Source of the DNA: Gammaproteobacteria bacterium
Lineage (GTDB): Bacteria; Pseudomonadota; Gammaproteobacteria; Enterobacterales; Kangiellaceae
DNA: 64,000 nt
Assembly: GCA_013373375.1 (NCBI GenBank)
Contig: JABXHY010000034.1
Coordinates: forward strand, 18,440-82,439
Direction of reading: 5' to 3'
The position numbers and the translations under genes are program-made. A model generated the notes under the pieces. It was not told the origin of the DNA and ran no database searches. It saw only the letters and a program-made list of their open reading frames with translations. Shown one piece after another: positions 54,382-62,214 of the stretch (its first letter is position 1; the number at the start of each line of letters is the position of its first letter).

Positions 54382-55887
54382 TTAAGCTGTTAAATGACGT
54401 TGTTGGCGCACAGAGCGTTTATGTTGCGATGACTTTTGCTGCTCCGCTTCTCGAGAAGCTGTTAACCGACCTTTGAGTCGAGTCGCTTCATAATCAAGAT
54501 CGAGCAAGGGTCGATAAGTGTCGTAATCTAAATCTGAAAAAAGCTCATCAACATTCATTAAAATTTCGAATAATCGCTTTAAGTTAATTTGATGCGTTTG
54601 CTGTGTAATATCAAATAGCCAGTCGGTCAATTTCAAAAAGCGAGCAAAAGGTTGGTCGCCCAATAAACTTGGAAGAAAATGTTTAAACCGACCTGAGTTG
54701 CCAATCATGTCCCAGTATCGAGCAAAACGATTAACTCGTTGCATGGTGAGAAAGTCAACGCGATCGGTTTGCAATATGTTGTAGGGCGGTAATGGATTAA
54801 AGCGTAATTTAAATTCTTCGGTGTGCCGAATAATAGGGCTGCCTTTTAACCGCTTTAAAATGCCCATCTGAATTTCATGTGGCTGGCATTCGTAGAGTTC
54901 ATCAAAACTTTTTTCAAAAGTCTTTATCGTCTCACCGGGTAAGCCAAATATTAAATCAGCATGAATATGAGCAGTAGTATTTTCTCGTAACCACTTTAAA
55001 TTGTCTTTTGATTTTTCATTATTTTGCTTGCGACTAATTAACGCCTGAACTTCCGGATTAAACGATTGAATTCCCACTTCAAACTGAAGACTACCGGCCG
55101 GAAAAAGTTTTAACTTTTCTTTTAACTTGTCTGGGAGGTGATCCGGAATCACTTCAAAGTGCAAAAACAAATCGTCGTCGAGACGCTCAAGGAAAAAGTC
55201 GAGTATTTGTAAGGTTGTGGCGATTTTTAAGTTAAAAGTTCGATCGACAAATTTAAAGTGTCGCGCACTTCGGTCGTACAGCGCCTGCATTTGTTCGAGA
55301 AATTGTTCGAGAGAAAACGGGTAGCTGGTTTTATCTAAGGCCGATAAACAAAATTCACATTTAAAAGGGCAGCCACGAGAGGCTTCGACATAAATCAGTC
55401 GATGCGCCAGATCTTCGTCTGTGTAGTATTGGTAAGGAAATTGTAAGTCGGCCAACTGTATGGCGGGCGACTTAATGATTTTTTCGACCGGTGCTCGTTT
55501 GTTTAAAATATTGCGGCACAATTGAGTAAAACTTAAATCGGCTGCTCCTGTGACCACATAATCGCATTGTCCAAAAATACCGTGCTGCTGGGTTTCGTAG
55601 CTGACCTCGGGCCCACCTAAAATAACTTTAACTTCGGGCGCCACGGTTTTCAGCTGGCTAACGACTTGCATCGTTTCTTCTATATTCCAGATATACACCC
55701 CTAAACCAACGATTTCGGGTTGATGACTTAAAATAGATTCGACTATGTCGATGGGGCGGTTATTGATGGTGTATTCGGCGATCAACGCATCAGGCTGGAG
55801 CTCTTCCAGGTTTGCATACAGGTAGCGTAAACCGAGGCTGGCGTGGATATATTTGGCATTAAGTGTGGCGAGAACAATTTTTGTCAT
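54382..55887 (-). CDS. B12-binding radical SAM protein with DUF4080
   Basis: A 501-residue protein. The N-terminal 150 residues are a cobalamin-binding-like Rossmann domain (EIVGLGVYIWNIEETMQVV, VILGGPEVSYE) with no clear DxHxxG motif, so B12 may not be bound. The radical SAM core has C-x3-C-x2-C in SRGCPFKCEFCLSALD, binding [4Fe-4S] and SAM. DUF4080 covers the C-terminal part (LPPYNILQTDRVDFLTMQRVNRFARYWD). TTG 55896 is possible; ATG 55887 is preferred. Function unknown. Confidence 0.85.
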   Translation of the reverse strand: MTKIVLATLNAKYIHASLGLRYLYANLEELQPDALIAEYTINNRPIDIVESILSHQPEIVGLGVYIWNIEETMQVVSQLKTVAPEVKVILGGPEVSYETQQHGIFGQCDYVVTGAADLSFTQLCRNILNKRAPVEKIIKSPAIQLADLQFPYQYYTDEDLAHRLIYVEASRGCPFKCEFCLSALDKTSYPFSLEQFLEQMQALYDRSARHFKFVDRTFNLKIATTLQILDFFLERLDDDLFLHFEVIPDHLPDKLKEKLKLFPAGSLQFEVGIQSFNPEVQALISRKQNNEKSKDNLKWLRENTTAHIHADLIFGLPGETIKTFEKSFDELYECQPHEIQMGILKRLKGSPIIRHTEEFKLRFNPLPPYNILQTDRVDFLTMQRVNRFARYWDMIGNSGRFKHFLPSLLGDQPFARFLKLTDWLFDITQQTHQINLKRLFEILMNVDELFSDLDYDTYRPLLDLDYEATRLKGRLTASREAEQQKSSQHKRSVRQQRHLTA

Positions 55888-56169
55888 AAAAAACAACTGG
55901 ATACTACGTAGTTAAGCGCTTTACTGGGCGCCATGTTACTCTGAATTTGCCTCATCGGCTAGTGGTTGCCGTTGGGTAAAATATAGTCAAATTTGAATCT
56001 CATCACATAATTCGTTAGGATCGTCGGGTTTTGATTTCGCACATTCCCAATTTTTGGTGTCTATTTGGCGTCACAGTTTGCGCTGCTTTTTACAATGTGG
56101 ATTGATTATCGGTCCACTATTGTGTCTTGTGGGAATACATTCATGATTTTAAAAAGGGTCTCTTTATCG

Positions 56170-57504
56170 ATGAATAAAGCCGTAACATTTTCGAGCGACG
56201 TATACCAAGTCGATCTCACTAATCCTCCCAAGTTGAATGTTTTTACTCAGCGTCAATTGAGTAAAATCCCCCAATTTATGTTGTTACCCGAAAACGCTCG
56301 AATTGGGGTTGAAGTTGCCGCCTTGGTGTTTCCCTTTCGTGTCAATGAATATGTCGTTAACGAATTAATCGATTGGGACAATTGGAGCAGCTGTTCAATA
56401 TTCCGCCTAACATTTCCGCAAAAAGAAATGTTAGAGCCCGCCGACTTTGATGCACTATTAGCAGCGTACAAAGCGGAAGACAAAGCGGCGATTAAAGAGA
56501 TTGTCGAAAGGGTTCGGGAAGGGCTTAATCCTCATCCGGCAGGACAAAAAGAACTGAATGTTCCGACCTATAAAGGCGAGCCGGTCGAAGGCATTCAACA
56601 CAAATACGAACAGACCGTTTTATTTTTCCCCGCTCAAGGGCAAACCTGCCATAGCTACTGTACTTTTTGCTTTCGCTGGGCGCAGTTTGTGGGCGATAAA
56701 GAATTAAAGTTTGCTTCAAAAGAAGTCGAGCAGTTGGTTGGCTATTTATCAGAACATAAAGAAGTCACCGATATTCTATTTACTGGCGGCGATCCTATGG
56801 TTATGAAAACCAAAGCATTAGCGTCTTATCTGGAAGCAATGTTATTGCCTGAGTTGGATCATATTAAAACCATTCGTATTGGTACCAAAGCACTTACTTT
56901 TTGGCCATACCGCTTTATTTCCGATGGCGACGCCGATGAGTTAATTGAGTTGCTCGAAAAAGTAGTGCAGGCCGGTAAGCATGTTGCGATTATGGCGCAT
57001 TACAATCATTGGAAAGAATTAACCACCGACGTATCTAAAGCTGCTATTGCGCGTATTCGTGCGACAGGCGCAGAGATTCGAAGCCAGGGGCCATTGTTGA
57101 AAGGCATTAACGATAATGCCGACGACTGGGCCAAAATGTGGCAAATGCAGGTATCACAAGGCATTATTCCTTACTACATGTTTGTTGAACGTGATACCGG
57201 CGCTCACCATTACTTTGAAGTTAAGCTGGAAAAAGCATGGCACGTTTATCGCGAAGCTCAAAAGCAAGTATCGGGTGTTTGTCGAACCGCACGTGGACCT
57301 TCGATGAGTGCGTCGCCGGGAAAAGTTGAGGTTTCGGGCATTACCGAAGTGAACGGTGAAAAAGTATTTACTTTGCGCTTTATTCAAGGACGCGATCCCG
57401 ATTGGGTTCAACGACCTTTCTTTGCGAAATACAATCCAGATGCAACTTGGCTGGATCATTTAGAGCCAGCCTTTGGAGAAGAGAGATTCTTTTTCGAAGA
57501 TTAA
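56170..57504 (+). CDS. KamA-family radical SAM protein (lysine 2,3-aminomutase-like)
   Basis: About 444 residues with the KamA fold. The radical SAM cluster Cys lie in CHSYCTFCFRWAQF (C-x3-C-x2-C, about residue 160), then DILFTGGDPMVMKT and IRIGTKALTFWPYRF. Near the C-terminus, GPSMSASPGKVEVSG has a Lys where KAM binds PLP. Differences from true lysine 2,3-aminomutase suggest another amino-acid substrate. The frame is open from 56065, but the extra N-terminal residues look non-coding; ATG 56143 is an alternative start with GGGA upstream. Confidence 0.82.
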   Translation: MNKAVTFSSDVYQVDLTNPPKLNVFTQRQLSKIPQFMLLPENARIGVEVAALVFPFRVNEYVVNELIDWDNWSSCSIFRLTFPQKEMLEPADFDALLAAYKAEDKAAIKEIVERVREGLNPHPAGQKELNVPTYKGEPVEGIQHKYEQTVLFFPAQGQTCHSYCTFCFRWAQFVGDKELKFASKEVEQLVGYLSEHKEVTDILFTGGDPMVMKTKALASYLEAMLLPELDHIKTIRIGTKALTFWPYRFISDGDADELIELLEKVVQAGKHVAIMAHYNHWKELTTDVSKAAIARIRATGAEIRSQGPLLKGINDNADDWAKMWQMQVSQGIIPYYMFVERDTGAHHYFEVKLEKAWHVYREAQKQVSGVCRTARGPSMSASPGKVEVSGITEVNGEKVFTLRFIQGRDPDWVQRPFFAKYNPDATWLDHLEPAFGEERFFFED

Positions 57505-57520
57505 GTTTCTACCGAACGAT

Positions 57521-57550
57521 AAAAAAACCGGCCAATGAGCCGGTTTTTTT
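57521..57550 (+). terminator. Terminator after the KamA-like gene
   Basis: AAAAAAACCGGC (57521-57532) pairs exactly with GCCGGTTTTTTT (57539-57550) around CAATGA. It is a strong intrinsic terminator. Confidence 0.93.
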
Positions 57551-57560
57551 ATTTAAAACC

Positions 57561-57588
57561 CTTGAAAAGTTTTTAATGAACTCAATAT
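57561..57588 (+). promoter_or_regulatory. Probable sigma-32 heat-shock promoter of hsp20
   Basis: CTTGAAA (57561-57567) is an exact sigma-32 -35 core. After 13 bases, CTCAATAT (57581-57588) approximates the -10 consensus CCCCATNT. It would give a leader of about 170 bases ending in the thermosensor hairpin. Confidence 0.6.
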
Positions 57589-57739
57589 AGGAGTTAAGGA
57601 TGCCTGACAGGGTCCTTAAAGATGGTGCGAAAGACAACTTTATGCACCTTAAGTATGAAGCTTGATTTTAAAATGTAAGTTTTTAAATGAGAGCTACAAA
57701 ACATAAGTTTGAAAGTTACTGAGTAATTTCAAACGTTAT

Positions 57740-57760
57740 TCTTGCTAAATTTTTAGGAGA
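57740..57760 (+). promoter_or_regulatory. ROSE-like RNA thermometer hairpin over the hsp20 ribosome-binding site
   Basis: TTGCT (57742-57746) can pair with AGGA (57755-57758) of the Shine-Dalgarno with a bulged G at 57744, exactly the ROSE U(U/C)GCU anti-SD motif. Flanking pairs at 57740-57741 with 57759-57760 and at 57747-57748 with 57753-57754 close a 4-base AUUU loop. Melting on heating would expose the site. Confidence 0.7.
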
Positions 57761-57765
57761 TTATT

Positions 57766-58194
57766 ATGACTACACGTTTAAACATGACACCACTTTTCCG
57801 TCAATCCGTAGGCTTCGACCGCTTTAATGATTTATTTGAAAATGTCTTTCAACGCGAAGACAACAGTGGCGGCTTTCCTCCCTACAATATTGAAAAATCC
57901 GATGAAAGCGTTTACGTCATTACGATGGCGGTTGCTGGATTCAAAGAAGACGAATTAGATATCAGTGTTAAAAAAGATACACTGACTGTGTCGGGAAAAA
58001 TTGCCGATAAAGAAGACGAGAAAAAGCAATATCTTTATCGTGGCATCGCGACACGAGGCTTTGAGCGACACTTCAGGCTTGCCGACCATGTTGAGGTTGA
58101 AAACGCAAACTTGGAGCATGGCTTACTCAAAATTACTTTGAAACGACACATTCCAAAAGAAGAGTTGGTTAAGAAAATTTCAATTAACCAGTAA
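57766..58194 (+). CDS. ibpA: Small heat shock protein (IbpA/Hsp20)
   Basis: A 142-residue alpha-crystallin-domain chaperone that holds unfolded proteins for DnaK/ClpB. The N-terminus (PLFRQSVGFDRFNDLFENVF) and the core (PPYNIEKSDESVYVITMAVAGFKEDELDISVKKDTL) are IbpA-like, with RGFERHFRLADHVEV and the LLKITLKR strand. AGGAG lies 7 bases upstream and is buried in a ROSE-type hairpin. Monocistronic. Confidence 0.94.
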   Translation: MTTRLNMTPLFRQSVGFDRFNDLFENVFQREDNSGGFPPYNIEKSDESVYVITMAVAGFKEDELDISVKKDTLTVSGKIADKEDEKKQYLYRGIATRGFERHFRLADHVEVENANLEHGLLKITLKRHIPKEELVKKISINQ

Positions 58195-58234
58195 TCGTTT
58201 ATTATTAAACAGTACTAACTCCCTTTGATTGTTT

Positions 58235-58263
58235 AAAAAAGGCCGCATTTAGCGGCCTTTTTT
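58235..58263. terminator. Bidirectional terminator between hsp20 and cysB
   Basis: AAAAAAGGCCGC (58235-58246) pairs exactly with GCGGCCTTTTTT (58252-58263) around ATTTA, between convergent genes. Confidence 0.92.
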
Positions 58264-58307
58264 ACTTGGTTTTACGATTTACTTTTGATCTAATACTCAT
58301 CATCCTT

Positions 58308-59321
58308 TCATGCCGCTAATTGATCTTTGGCACTTGGACGCTGGATTAATTTATATGGCAGTTGACGCGGATCGATCGACAACACATGTCCATGTTTTCG
58401 ATATTCGTGAACCGCACGATCCACCGTTGAGCGATTCAAGTGAGGTGCCAGCATTTCGATAAAGTCGTACATGTAACTTCGGAAATACTGTTCCTCGCGA
58501 AAACCTAACCAGGTAGTGCACGAAGGAAGAATGTCATGAGTGCTCACCGCAACCAAGTCATTGTCGACCTCTGGATCGTAAGCCATGCTTGCAGCGATCC
58601 CAACGCCCAGTCCTTTTCGGACATAGGTTTTAATCACGTCGGCATCCCGAGCCGTGATCGCAATGTTTGGTTTTAAACCTTCATGGGCAAAAGCGTCCCG
58701 AAAAGAGCTATGACCATTCTGGTTAAATACATAAGTAATGATCGGATATTCCGCCAAGTCATGTAATTCAATATCATCCAGTTGCGTTAGCGGATGATCT
58801 TTCGGCATCAAAATCGCACGATCCCAATGGTAGCAAGGCAGTGATACGGTATCGGTACTTTTGGCGCCGCTGCTCGAAGCTACCGCAAAGTCGATAAGAC
58901 CTGTTTTCATCATTTCAGCAATTTGTTCTGAGGTCCCTTGATGTAAATTCAATTTCACATCGGGATAACGTTTTCGAAACGCTTGTAAAATATCGGGTAG
59001 CACATAACGCGCTTGAGTGTGCGTGGTGCCAATCGACAAAGATCCTTCTTGTTCATTTTGCAGTTCGTTAGCCAGGCGTTTAATGTTCTCGACTTCGGTC
59101 ATAATGCTGGCGGCTTTTTCGAGTACCAGGTTACCCGCATGGGTGACCCCATCTAAACTTTTACCATTTCTTGAAAATAATCGTAGGCCCAGTTCTTCTT
59201 CTAGAAGCTTTAGTTGTTTGCTTACTCCGGGCTGAGAGGTGTATAACTTTTCTGATGCCGCTGTAATATTTAATCCATTGTCCGCTATAGCTAACAAGTA
59301 ACGAAGTTGCTGAAGTTTCAT
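58308..59321 (-). CDS. cysB: LysR-type regulator CysB
   Basis: A 337-residue LysR-family activator of sulfur assimilation that responds to N-acetylserine. The winged HTH (MKLQQLRYLLAIADNGLNITAASEKLYTSQP is the family start) is followed by SIGTTHTQARYVLPDI, HQGTSEQIAEMM, and the effector domain with GLGVGIAASMAYDP. GGGAG lies 8 bases before the ATG, inside the stop region of a 34-residue ORF that ends 4 bases upstream, suggesting translational coupling. cysK, a classical CysB target, is divergent 0.7 kb away. Confidence 0.94.
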   Translation of the reverse strand: MKLQQLRYLLAIADNGLNITAASEKLYTSQPGVSKQLKLLEEELGLRLFSRNGKSLDGVTHAGNLVLEKAASIMTEVENIKRLANELQNEQEGSLSIGTTHTQARYVLPDILQAFRKRYPDVKLNLHQGTSEQIAEMMKTGLIDFAVASSSGAKSTDTVSLPCYHWDRAILMPKDHPLTQLDDIELHDLAEYPIITYVFNQNGHSSFRDAFAHEGLKPNIAITARDADVIKTYVRKGLGVGIAASMAYDPEVDNDLVAVSTHDILPSCTTWLGFREEQYFRSYMYDFIEMLAPHLNRSTVDRAVHEYRKHGHVLSIDPRQLPYKLIQRPSAKDQLAA

Positions 59322-59325
59322 GTGT

Positions 59326-59430
59326 TTATCTCCCGCGTTGATGTTCGATGGGTGGCCCGAAGGGATCAGTCATTTTTGATTTAAAGCGACAGACGAGGAT
59401 CATTGGTTTAGTTACTGCATAAATGGTCAT
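59326..59430 (-). CDS. Small ORF (34 codons) immediately upstream of cysB
   Basis: Too short for ordinary gene calling. ATG at 59430 is preceded by GGAG with 7-base spacing, one of the best ribosome-binding sites in the region. It encodes MTIYAVTKPMILVCRFKSKM and then a polar tail rich in Pro, His and Arg, and stops 4 bases before the cysB ATG. Either a small protein or a coupling peptide for cysB translation. I recognise no family. Confidence 0.5.
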   Translation of the reverse strand: MTIYAVTKPMILVCRFKSKMTDPFGPPIEHQRGR

Positions 59431-59513
59431 AGTGTTTCTCCAGTTGTGTTGTATAAAAATCGTTTTTACTAAGCTTTTAATTTCAAAAGCGTCTTGCTAT
59501 AAAAAATTCGCAT

Positions 59514-59546
59514 AAAAAAAGCCGCCTTGCTGAGCTTGGCGGCTTT
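59514..59546 (-). terminator. Minus-strand intrinsic terminator between the two small ORFs upstream of cysB
   Basis: On the minus strand AAAGCCGCC (59546-59538) pairs with GGCGGCTTT (59526-59518) and continues into seven T in a row (59520-59514). It sits between the 27-codon and 34-codon ORFs, so it can end or attenuate a transcript heading to cysB. Confidence 0.88.
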
Positions 59547-59570
59547 CGGTTGTGTTAAAACTTTACAGTT

Positions 59571-59654
59571 TCATCGCAACGGCCGCCAAGCCCGAATGCA
59601 GGTATAGACGCACACGAGTTTAATCATGGTAAAGAGGGCGAACATTGACTTCAT
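59571..59654 (-). CDS. Small ORF (27 codons) with a terminator directly downstream
   Basis: ATG 59654, with AGGAAAG upstream, encodes MKSMFALFTMIKLVCVYTCI and then a short Arg/Trp/Pro-rich end; the first 20 residues are hydrophobic, with Cys at 15 and 19. Its stop is followed 25 bases later by an intrinsic terminator. It could be a leader peptide governing read-through to cysB, or a small membrane protein. No family recognised. Confidence 0.45.
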   Translation of the reverse strand: MKSMFALFTMIKLVCVYTCIRAWRPLR

Positions 59655-60018
59655 TTTGTAGCTTTCCTGTTGTATTTGTTGCTTAGTGATAACAGCCTTA
59701 ATGTTATGAAATCAAAGTACAGTTAAGTCACATTAAGGTTGTTTAATCAAAATTCTGTTGTAAAATCAGGTTAGACGTCTAAACGTCTGTATGTCTGGTT
59801 GCGTTATAAGTCATTTCTACATGACAAATGGGTATAAGTCAATTACTTGTTGCATTGCACATAACGAAAAGTTATGAGCTCAGCACTAAGCTTTATTTCA
59901 GTGCAAGATCAGTGCGTTTTATAGTGCAATAAAACGAGAGGTCTGTCGTTTCTATCTCTCATCAGAATATAACCAGTTGTTATTTACAAAGTGTTATTTA
60001 AATAACCGGAGCCAACGA
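59655..60018. promoter_or_regulatory. cysB-cysK control region with repeated ATAAC-N5-GTTAT dyads
   Basis: Two identical-arm palindromes, ATAAC-GAAAA-GTTAT (59861-59875) and ATAAC-CAGTT-GTTAT (59969-59983), fit the T-N11-A rule of LysR-type sites. A wider ATAAC-N9-GTTAT lies at 59689-59707. Three AGTGC direct repeats at 59900, 59911 and 59923 are one helical turn apart. The 8-base palindrome AGACGTCT is at 59773-59780. CysB binding is inferred from position. Confidence 0.5.
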
Positions 60019-60981
60019 ATGCTATACCAAAATATTTTGCAAACTATTGGTAATACGCCAGTTGTTAAACTGCAACGAATCGCGCCATCGCACGTGGACT
60101 TGTATGTAAAAGTTGAATCCTTTAACCCAATGGCCTCGGTAAAAGACCGCCTCGCTATAGCGATTATTGAGGACGCCGAAAAAAGCGGGGCGCTCAAACC
60201 TGGGCAAACGGTTATTGAAGCCACGTCGGGCAACACAGGCATTGCCTTAGCCATGGTGTGTGCTGCAAAAGGTTACCCATTTGTGGCGACTATGGTGGAA
60301 ACCTTTTCTATTGAACGTCGCAAGCTTATGAAAGCTCTGGGAGCGAAAGTCATTCTTACCCCCGCAGCCGACAAGGCAACCGGCATGGTAAAAAAAGCAG
60401 AGCAGCTCGCCGAGCAAAATGGATGGTTTTTAGCACGCCAGTTTGAAAATCCGGCCAACCCGGCTTATCACCGTAATACAACGGCTGCGGAAATTCTTCG
60501 TGATTTTGCTGGCCTTTCGCTCGACTACTTTGTCAGTGGATACGGTACCGGTGGCACCATCACGGGAGTGGGCGAAGTGTTAAAAGTCGCCCGACCCAAT
60601 ATCAAAATTATTGGTACCGAACCATCCGGCGCTGCCTTACTGCAAGGTAATCAATGGCAGCCGCACAAAATACAAGGCTGGACGCCAGACTTTATTCCCA
60701 AGGTTTTAAACAAGTCGGTAATTGATAAAGTGATTTCGGTGGACGATATCGTTGCACGCGACACTGCGTTACAACTAGCTCGCGAAGAGGGAATTTTTGT
60801 TGGTATATCTGCAGGTGGTACACTCGCAACGGCACTTAAAGTCGCGAAAGACGCGCCTAAGGGTTCGACGTTACTCGCTATGTTGCCCGATACCGGCGAA
60901 CGGTATTTGAGTACCTTTATGTTTGACGACATTACCGAACACTCAGACGACGAGTGGCTCGAACAGCTTAACGTTGCGTAA
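60019..60981 (+). CDS. cysK: Cysteine synthase A
   Basis: PLP enzyme making cysteine from O-acetylserine and sulfide. The 320 residues have the PLP Lys in NPMASVKDRLA (about 40), TSGNTGIALA, the phosphate loop SGYGTGGTITGVGEVL and VGISAGGT. VETFSIERRKLMKALGA is family-typical. The frame is open from 59977, but CGGAG lies 7 bases before ATG 60019 and the family starts there (MLYQNILQTIGNTP). Confidence 0.95.
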   Translation: MLYQNILQTIGNTPVVKLQRIAPSHVDLYVKVESFNPMASVKDRLAIAIIEDAEKSGALKPGQTVIEATSGNTGIALAMVCAAKGYPFVATMVETFSIERRKLMKALGAKVILTPAADKATGMVKKAEQLAEQNGWFLARQFENPANPAYHRNTTAAEILRDFAGLSLDYFVSGYGTGGTITGVGEVLKVARPNIKIIGTEPSGAALLQGNQWQPHKIQGWTPDFIPKVLNKSVIDKVISVDDIVARDTALQLAREEGIFVGISAGGTLATALKVAKDAPKGSTLLAMLPDTGERYLSTFMFDDITEHSDDEWLEQLNVA

Positions 60982-61489
60982 GCGCGTAAGTTTTAAGTTG
61001 AGTTAAGTAAGGTTATTTAAATTAATTATGTCATCCGGCACATCGTCAAGTTCATGGCTCTGGATTAAATTACGCAAGTTTTTTAAATCAGAGCCATTAG
61101 AAAGCATCGAGCTTTTTGAGCGGAATGATGAGCCGATCGAAACCTCTTCAAGGACAGACTTGGATTCATTAAATTGTTCTATAGATTTGTCAGATAGAAA
61201 AAACACCCATTCACGATTTAACAATTCACAATAAAATCGCAAAAATAAAAATATTAAGCATTAAATTCTGATGGATTTCCTTTCCGCTTATACCGCACAC
61301 CAAATGTTATGCTATTGTTTTTAACGAAGAAAAATATTGGCTTAGTGCGTACTATGCCACCAATGTGCACATAGTACGCAACGCGAAAATAAGACGATCT
61401 CTACTAACATGTTGAATTGAATAATAAATTCGACTCTAATTAAGTTTTAAATAATGTCCATGAGCAGCCAACGTGGACATAGTAAGTTG
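60982..61489. other. Left flank of the cassette array; no secure gene
   Basis: AT-rich DNA between cysK and the first cassette. A minus-strand frame at 61003-61242 (79 codons, TTG start, containing LLNREWVFFLSDKSIEQFNE) and an opposing plus-strand frame at 61028-61234 are both open; neither is convincing, the minus one being slightly more protein-like. Two strong hairpins are present (61346-61380 and 61454-61480). No integrase is encoded here. Confidence 0.55.
61346..61380. repeat. Perfect 11-bp inverted repeat
   Basis: TGCGTACTATG (61346-61356) is the exact reverse complement of CATAGTACGCA (61370-61380), separated by 13 bases. It lies 109 bases left of the first cassette junction; it could be part of a degenerate recombination site, a terminator without a T tract, or an operator. 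Confidence 0.75.
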
Positions 61490-61495
61490 TTAGGG
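61433..61495 (+). other. Candidate left recombination junction (attI- or attC-like) of the cassette array
   Basis: It ends in G|TTAGGGC at 61489/61490, where the first cassette begins. A hairpin ATGTCCATG (61454-61462) with CGTGGACAT (61472-61480), one G-T pair, stands just upstream. A left box TCTAATT is a poor match to the RYYYAAC consensus, so this could be a decayed attC, a secondary site or an attI. Confidence 0.45.
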
Positions 61496-62208
61496 CTCTC
61501 TGAGACATGAGCATGGAAGAACTTAAGACCAGAACCACAGACTACCTCGCTTCGGTCGGTATCGAAGTACCTTCGCATCTGCCAACGATTGAGGAGATGG
61601 ATGAGGTAACGCCAAGAAGTGCACAAGACGTAGCTGGAAGACTCAGCGCTCTTGCATATGTCATTGGGCTTGGTTTCGGGGCAAAAGGCAGCGATCTTTC
61701 GGAGCAACTTCAAAAGTACGATCTGCTGCCCTTCGTAAGCGAACGCGAGAAAGCTCTGCTCAGCGAGGAGGTTATTGATGACCAAGACAGAGTAGATATG
61801 TCTTGGCAAACCGAATGTGCCCAATCTTTAGCGTGGTGTATTGGCCTGGTTGAGTTCGACCACTTCCAGCACTGTGATGACGACTTAGCCCAAAAGATAC
61901 CATTCAAAACAGATCCCAGCGATTTCATTCGAAGTGCAAAGCTACGTCCCATTGCCGAAATTCAAGAACAAGCGGACCTTCTGTATAGAATGCACTGGTA
62001 TGCGAGAAACTGTCGGCTTGCAGGGCGAGATTGCGATCTAAGTGAAAGCCTTATCTCGGAACGGCGAAAAGCCATAGATTGGGTTTACGGTGTTGAGGAG
62101 GACTGGGATGAAGTGCCAATGGATACCTAGCCCTAACAATCGCAGGCACAGAGACGTCTTTTCCAATGCGGCTTCGCCTCCATTCCAAAGCCGCGCATGC
62201 TGCGGGCG
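61490..62208 (+). mobile_element. Integron gene cassette 1
   Basis: A 719-base cassette from TTAGGGC (61490) to the G of the attC core site (62208). Its attC R'' end GCCCTAAC (62130-62137) is the exact reverse complement of its own first bases plus the core G (GTTAGGGC), as expected for a cassette excised as a circle. Carries the DUF4272 gene. Confidence 0.88.
61507..62130 (+). CDS. DUF4272 family protein (cassette-encoded)
   Basis: A 207-residue cytoplasmic protein of the DUF4272 family. RSAQDVAGRLSALAYVIGLGFGA is followed by QTECAQSLAWCIGLVEFDHFQHCDDDL, FIRSAKLRPIAEIQEQADLLYRMHWYARNCRLAG and ISERRKAIDWVYGVEEDWDEVPMDT; the last third is the most typical part. It is mostly helical and acidic. 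ATG 61507 lies 17 bases into the cassette with no ribosome-binding site, as often seen in cassettes; ATG 61513 is an alternative. The stop TAG abuts attC. Family function unknown. Confidence 0.85.
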   Translation: MSMEELKTRTTDYLASVGIEVPSHLPTIEEMDEVTPRSAQDVAGRLSALAYVIGLGFGAKGSDLSEQLQKYDLLPFVSEREKALLSEEVIDDQDRVDMSWQTECAQSLAWCIGLVEFDHFQHCDDDLAQKIPFKTDPSDFIRSAKLRPIAEIQEQADLLYRMHWYARNCRLAGRDCDLSESLISERRKAIDWVYGVEEDWDEVPMDT

Positions 62209-62214
62209 TTAAAT
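62131..62214 (+). other. attC recombination site 1
   Basis: An 84-base site from R'' CCCTAAC (62131-62137) to R' GTTAAAT (62208-62214). Inner boxes CGCAG and CTGCG pair with an extra base, and a central stem GCGGCTT...AAGCCGC folds the bottom strand. The crossover is between G62208 and T62209. Confidence 0.88.

Noticed and set aside
61028..61234. 68-codon plus-strand ORF in the left flank of the cassette array
   Set aside because: Ser-rich, low-complexity and opposed to an equally open minus-strand frame; neither has good start signals, so no gene was called.
62131..62214. Rho-independent terminator after the DUF4272 gene
   Set aside because: The hairpin lacks a T tract, and its outer boxes match the cassette ends exactly, which fits attC instead.
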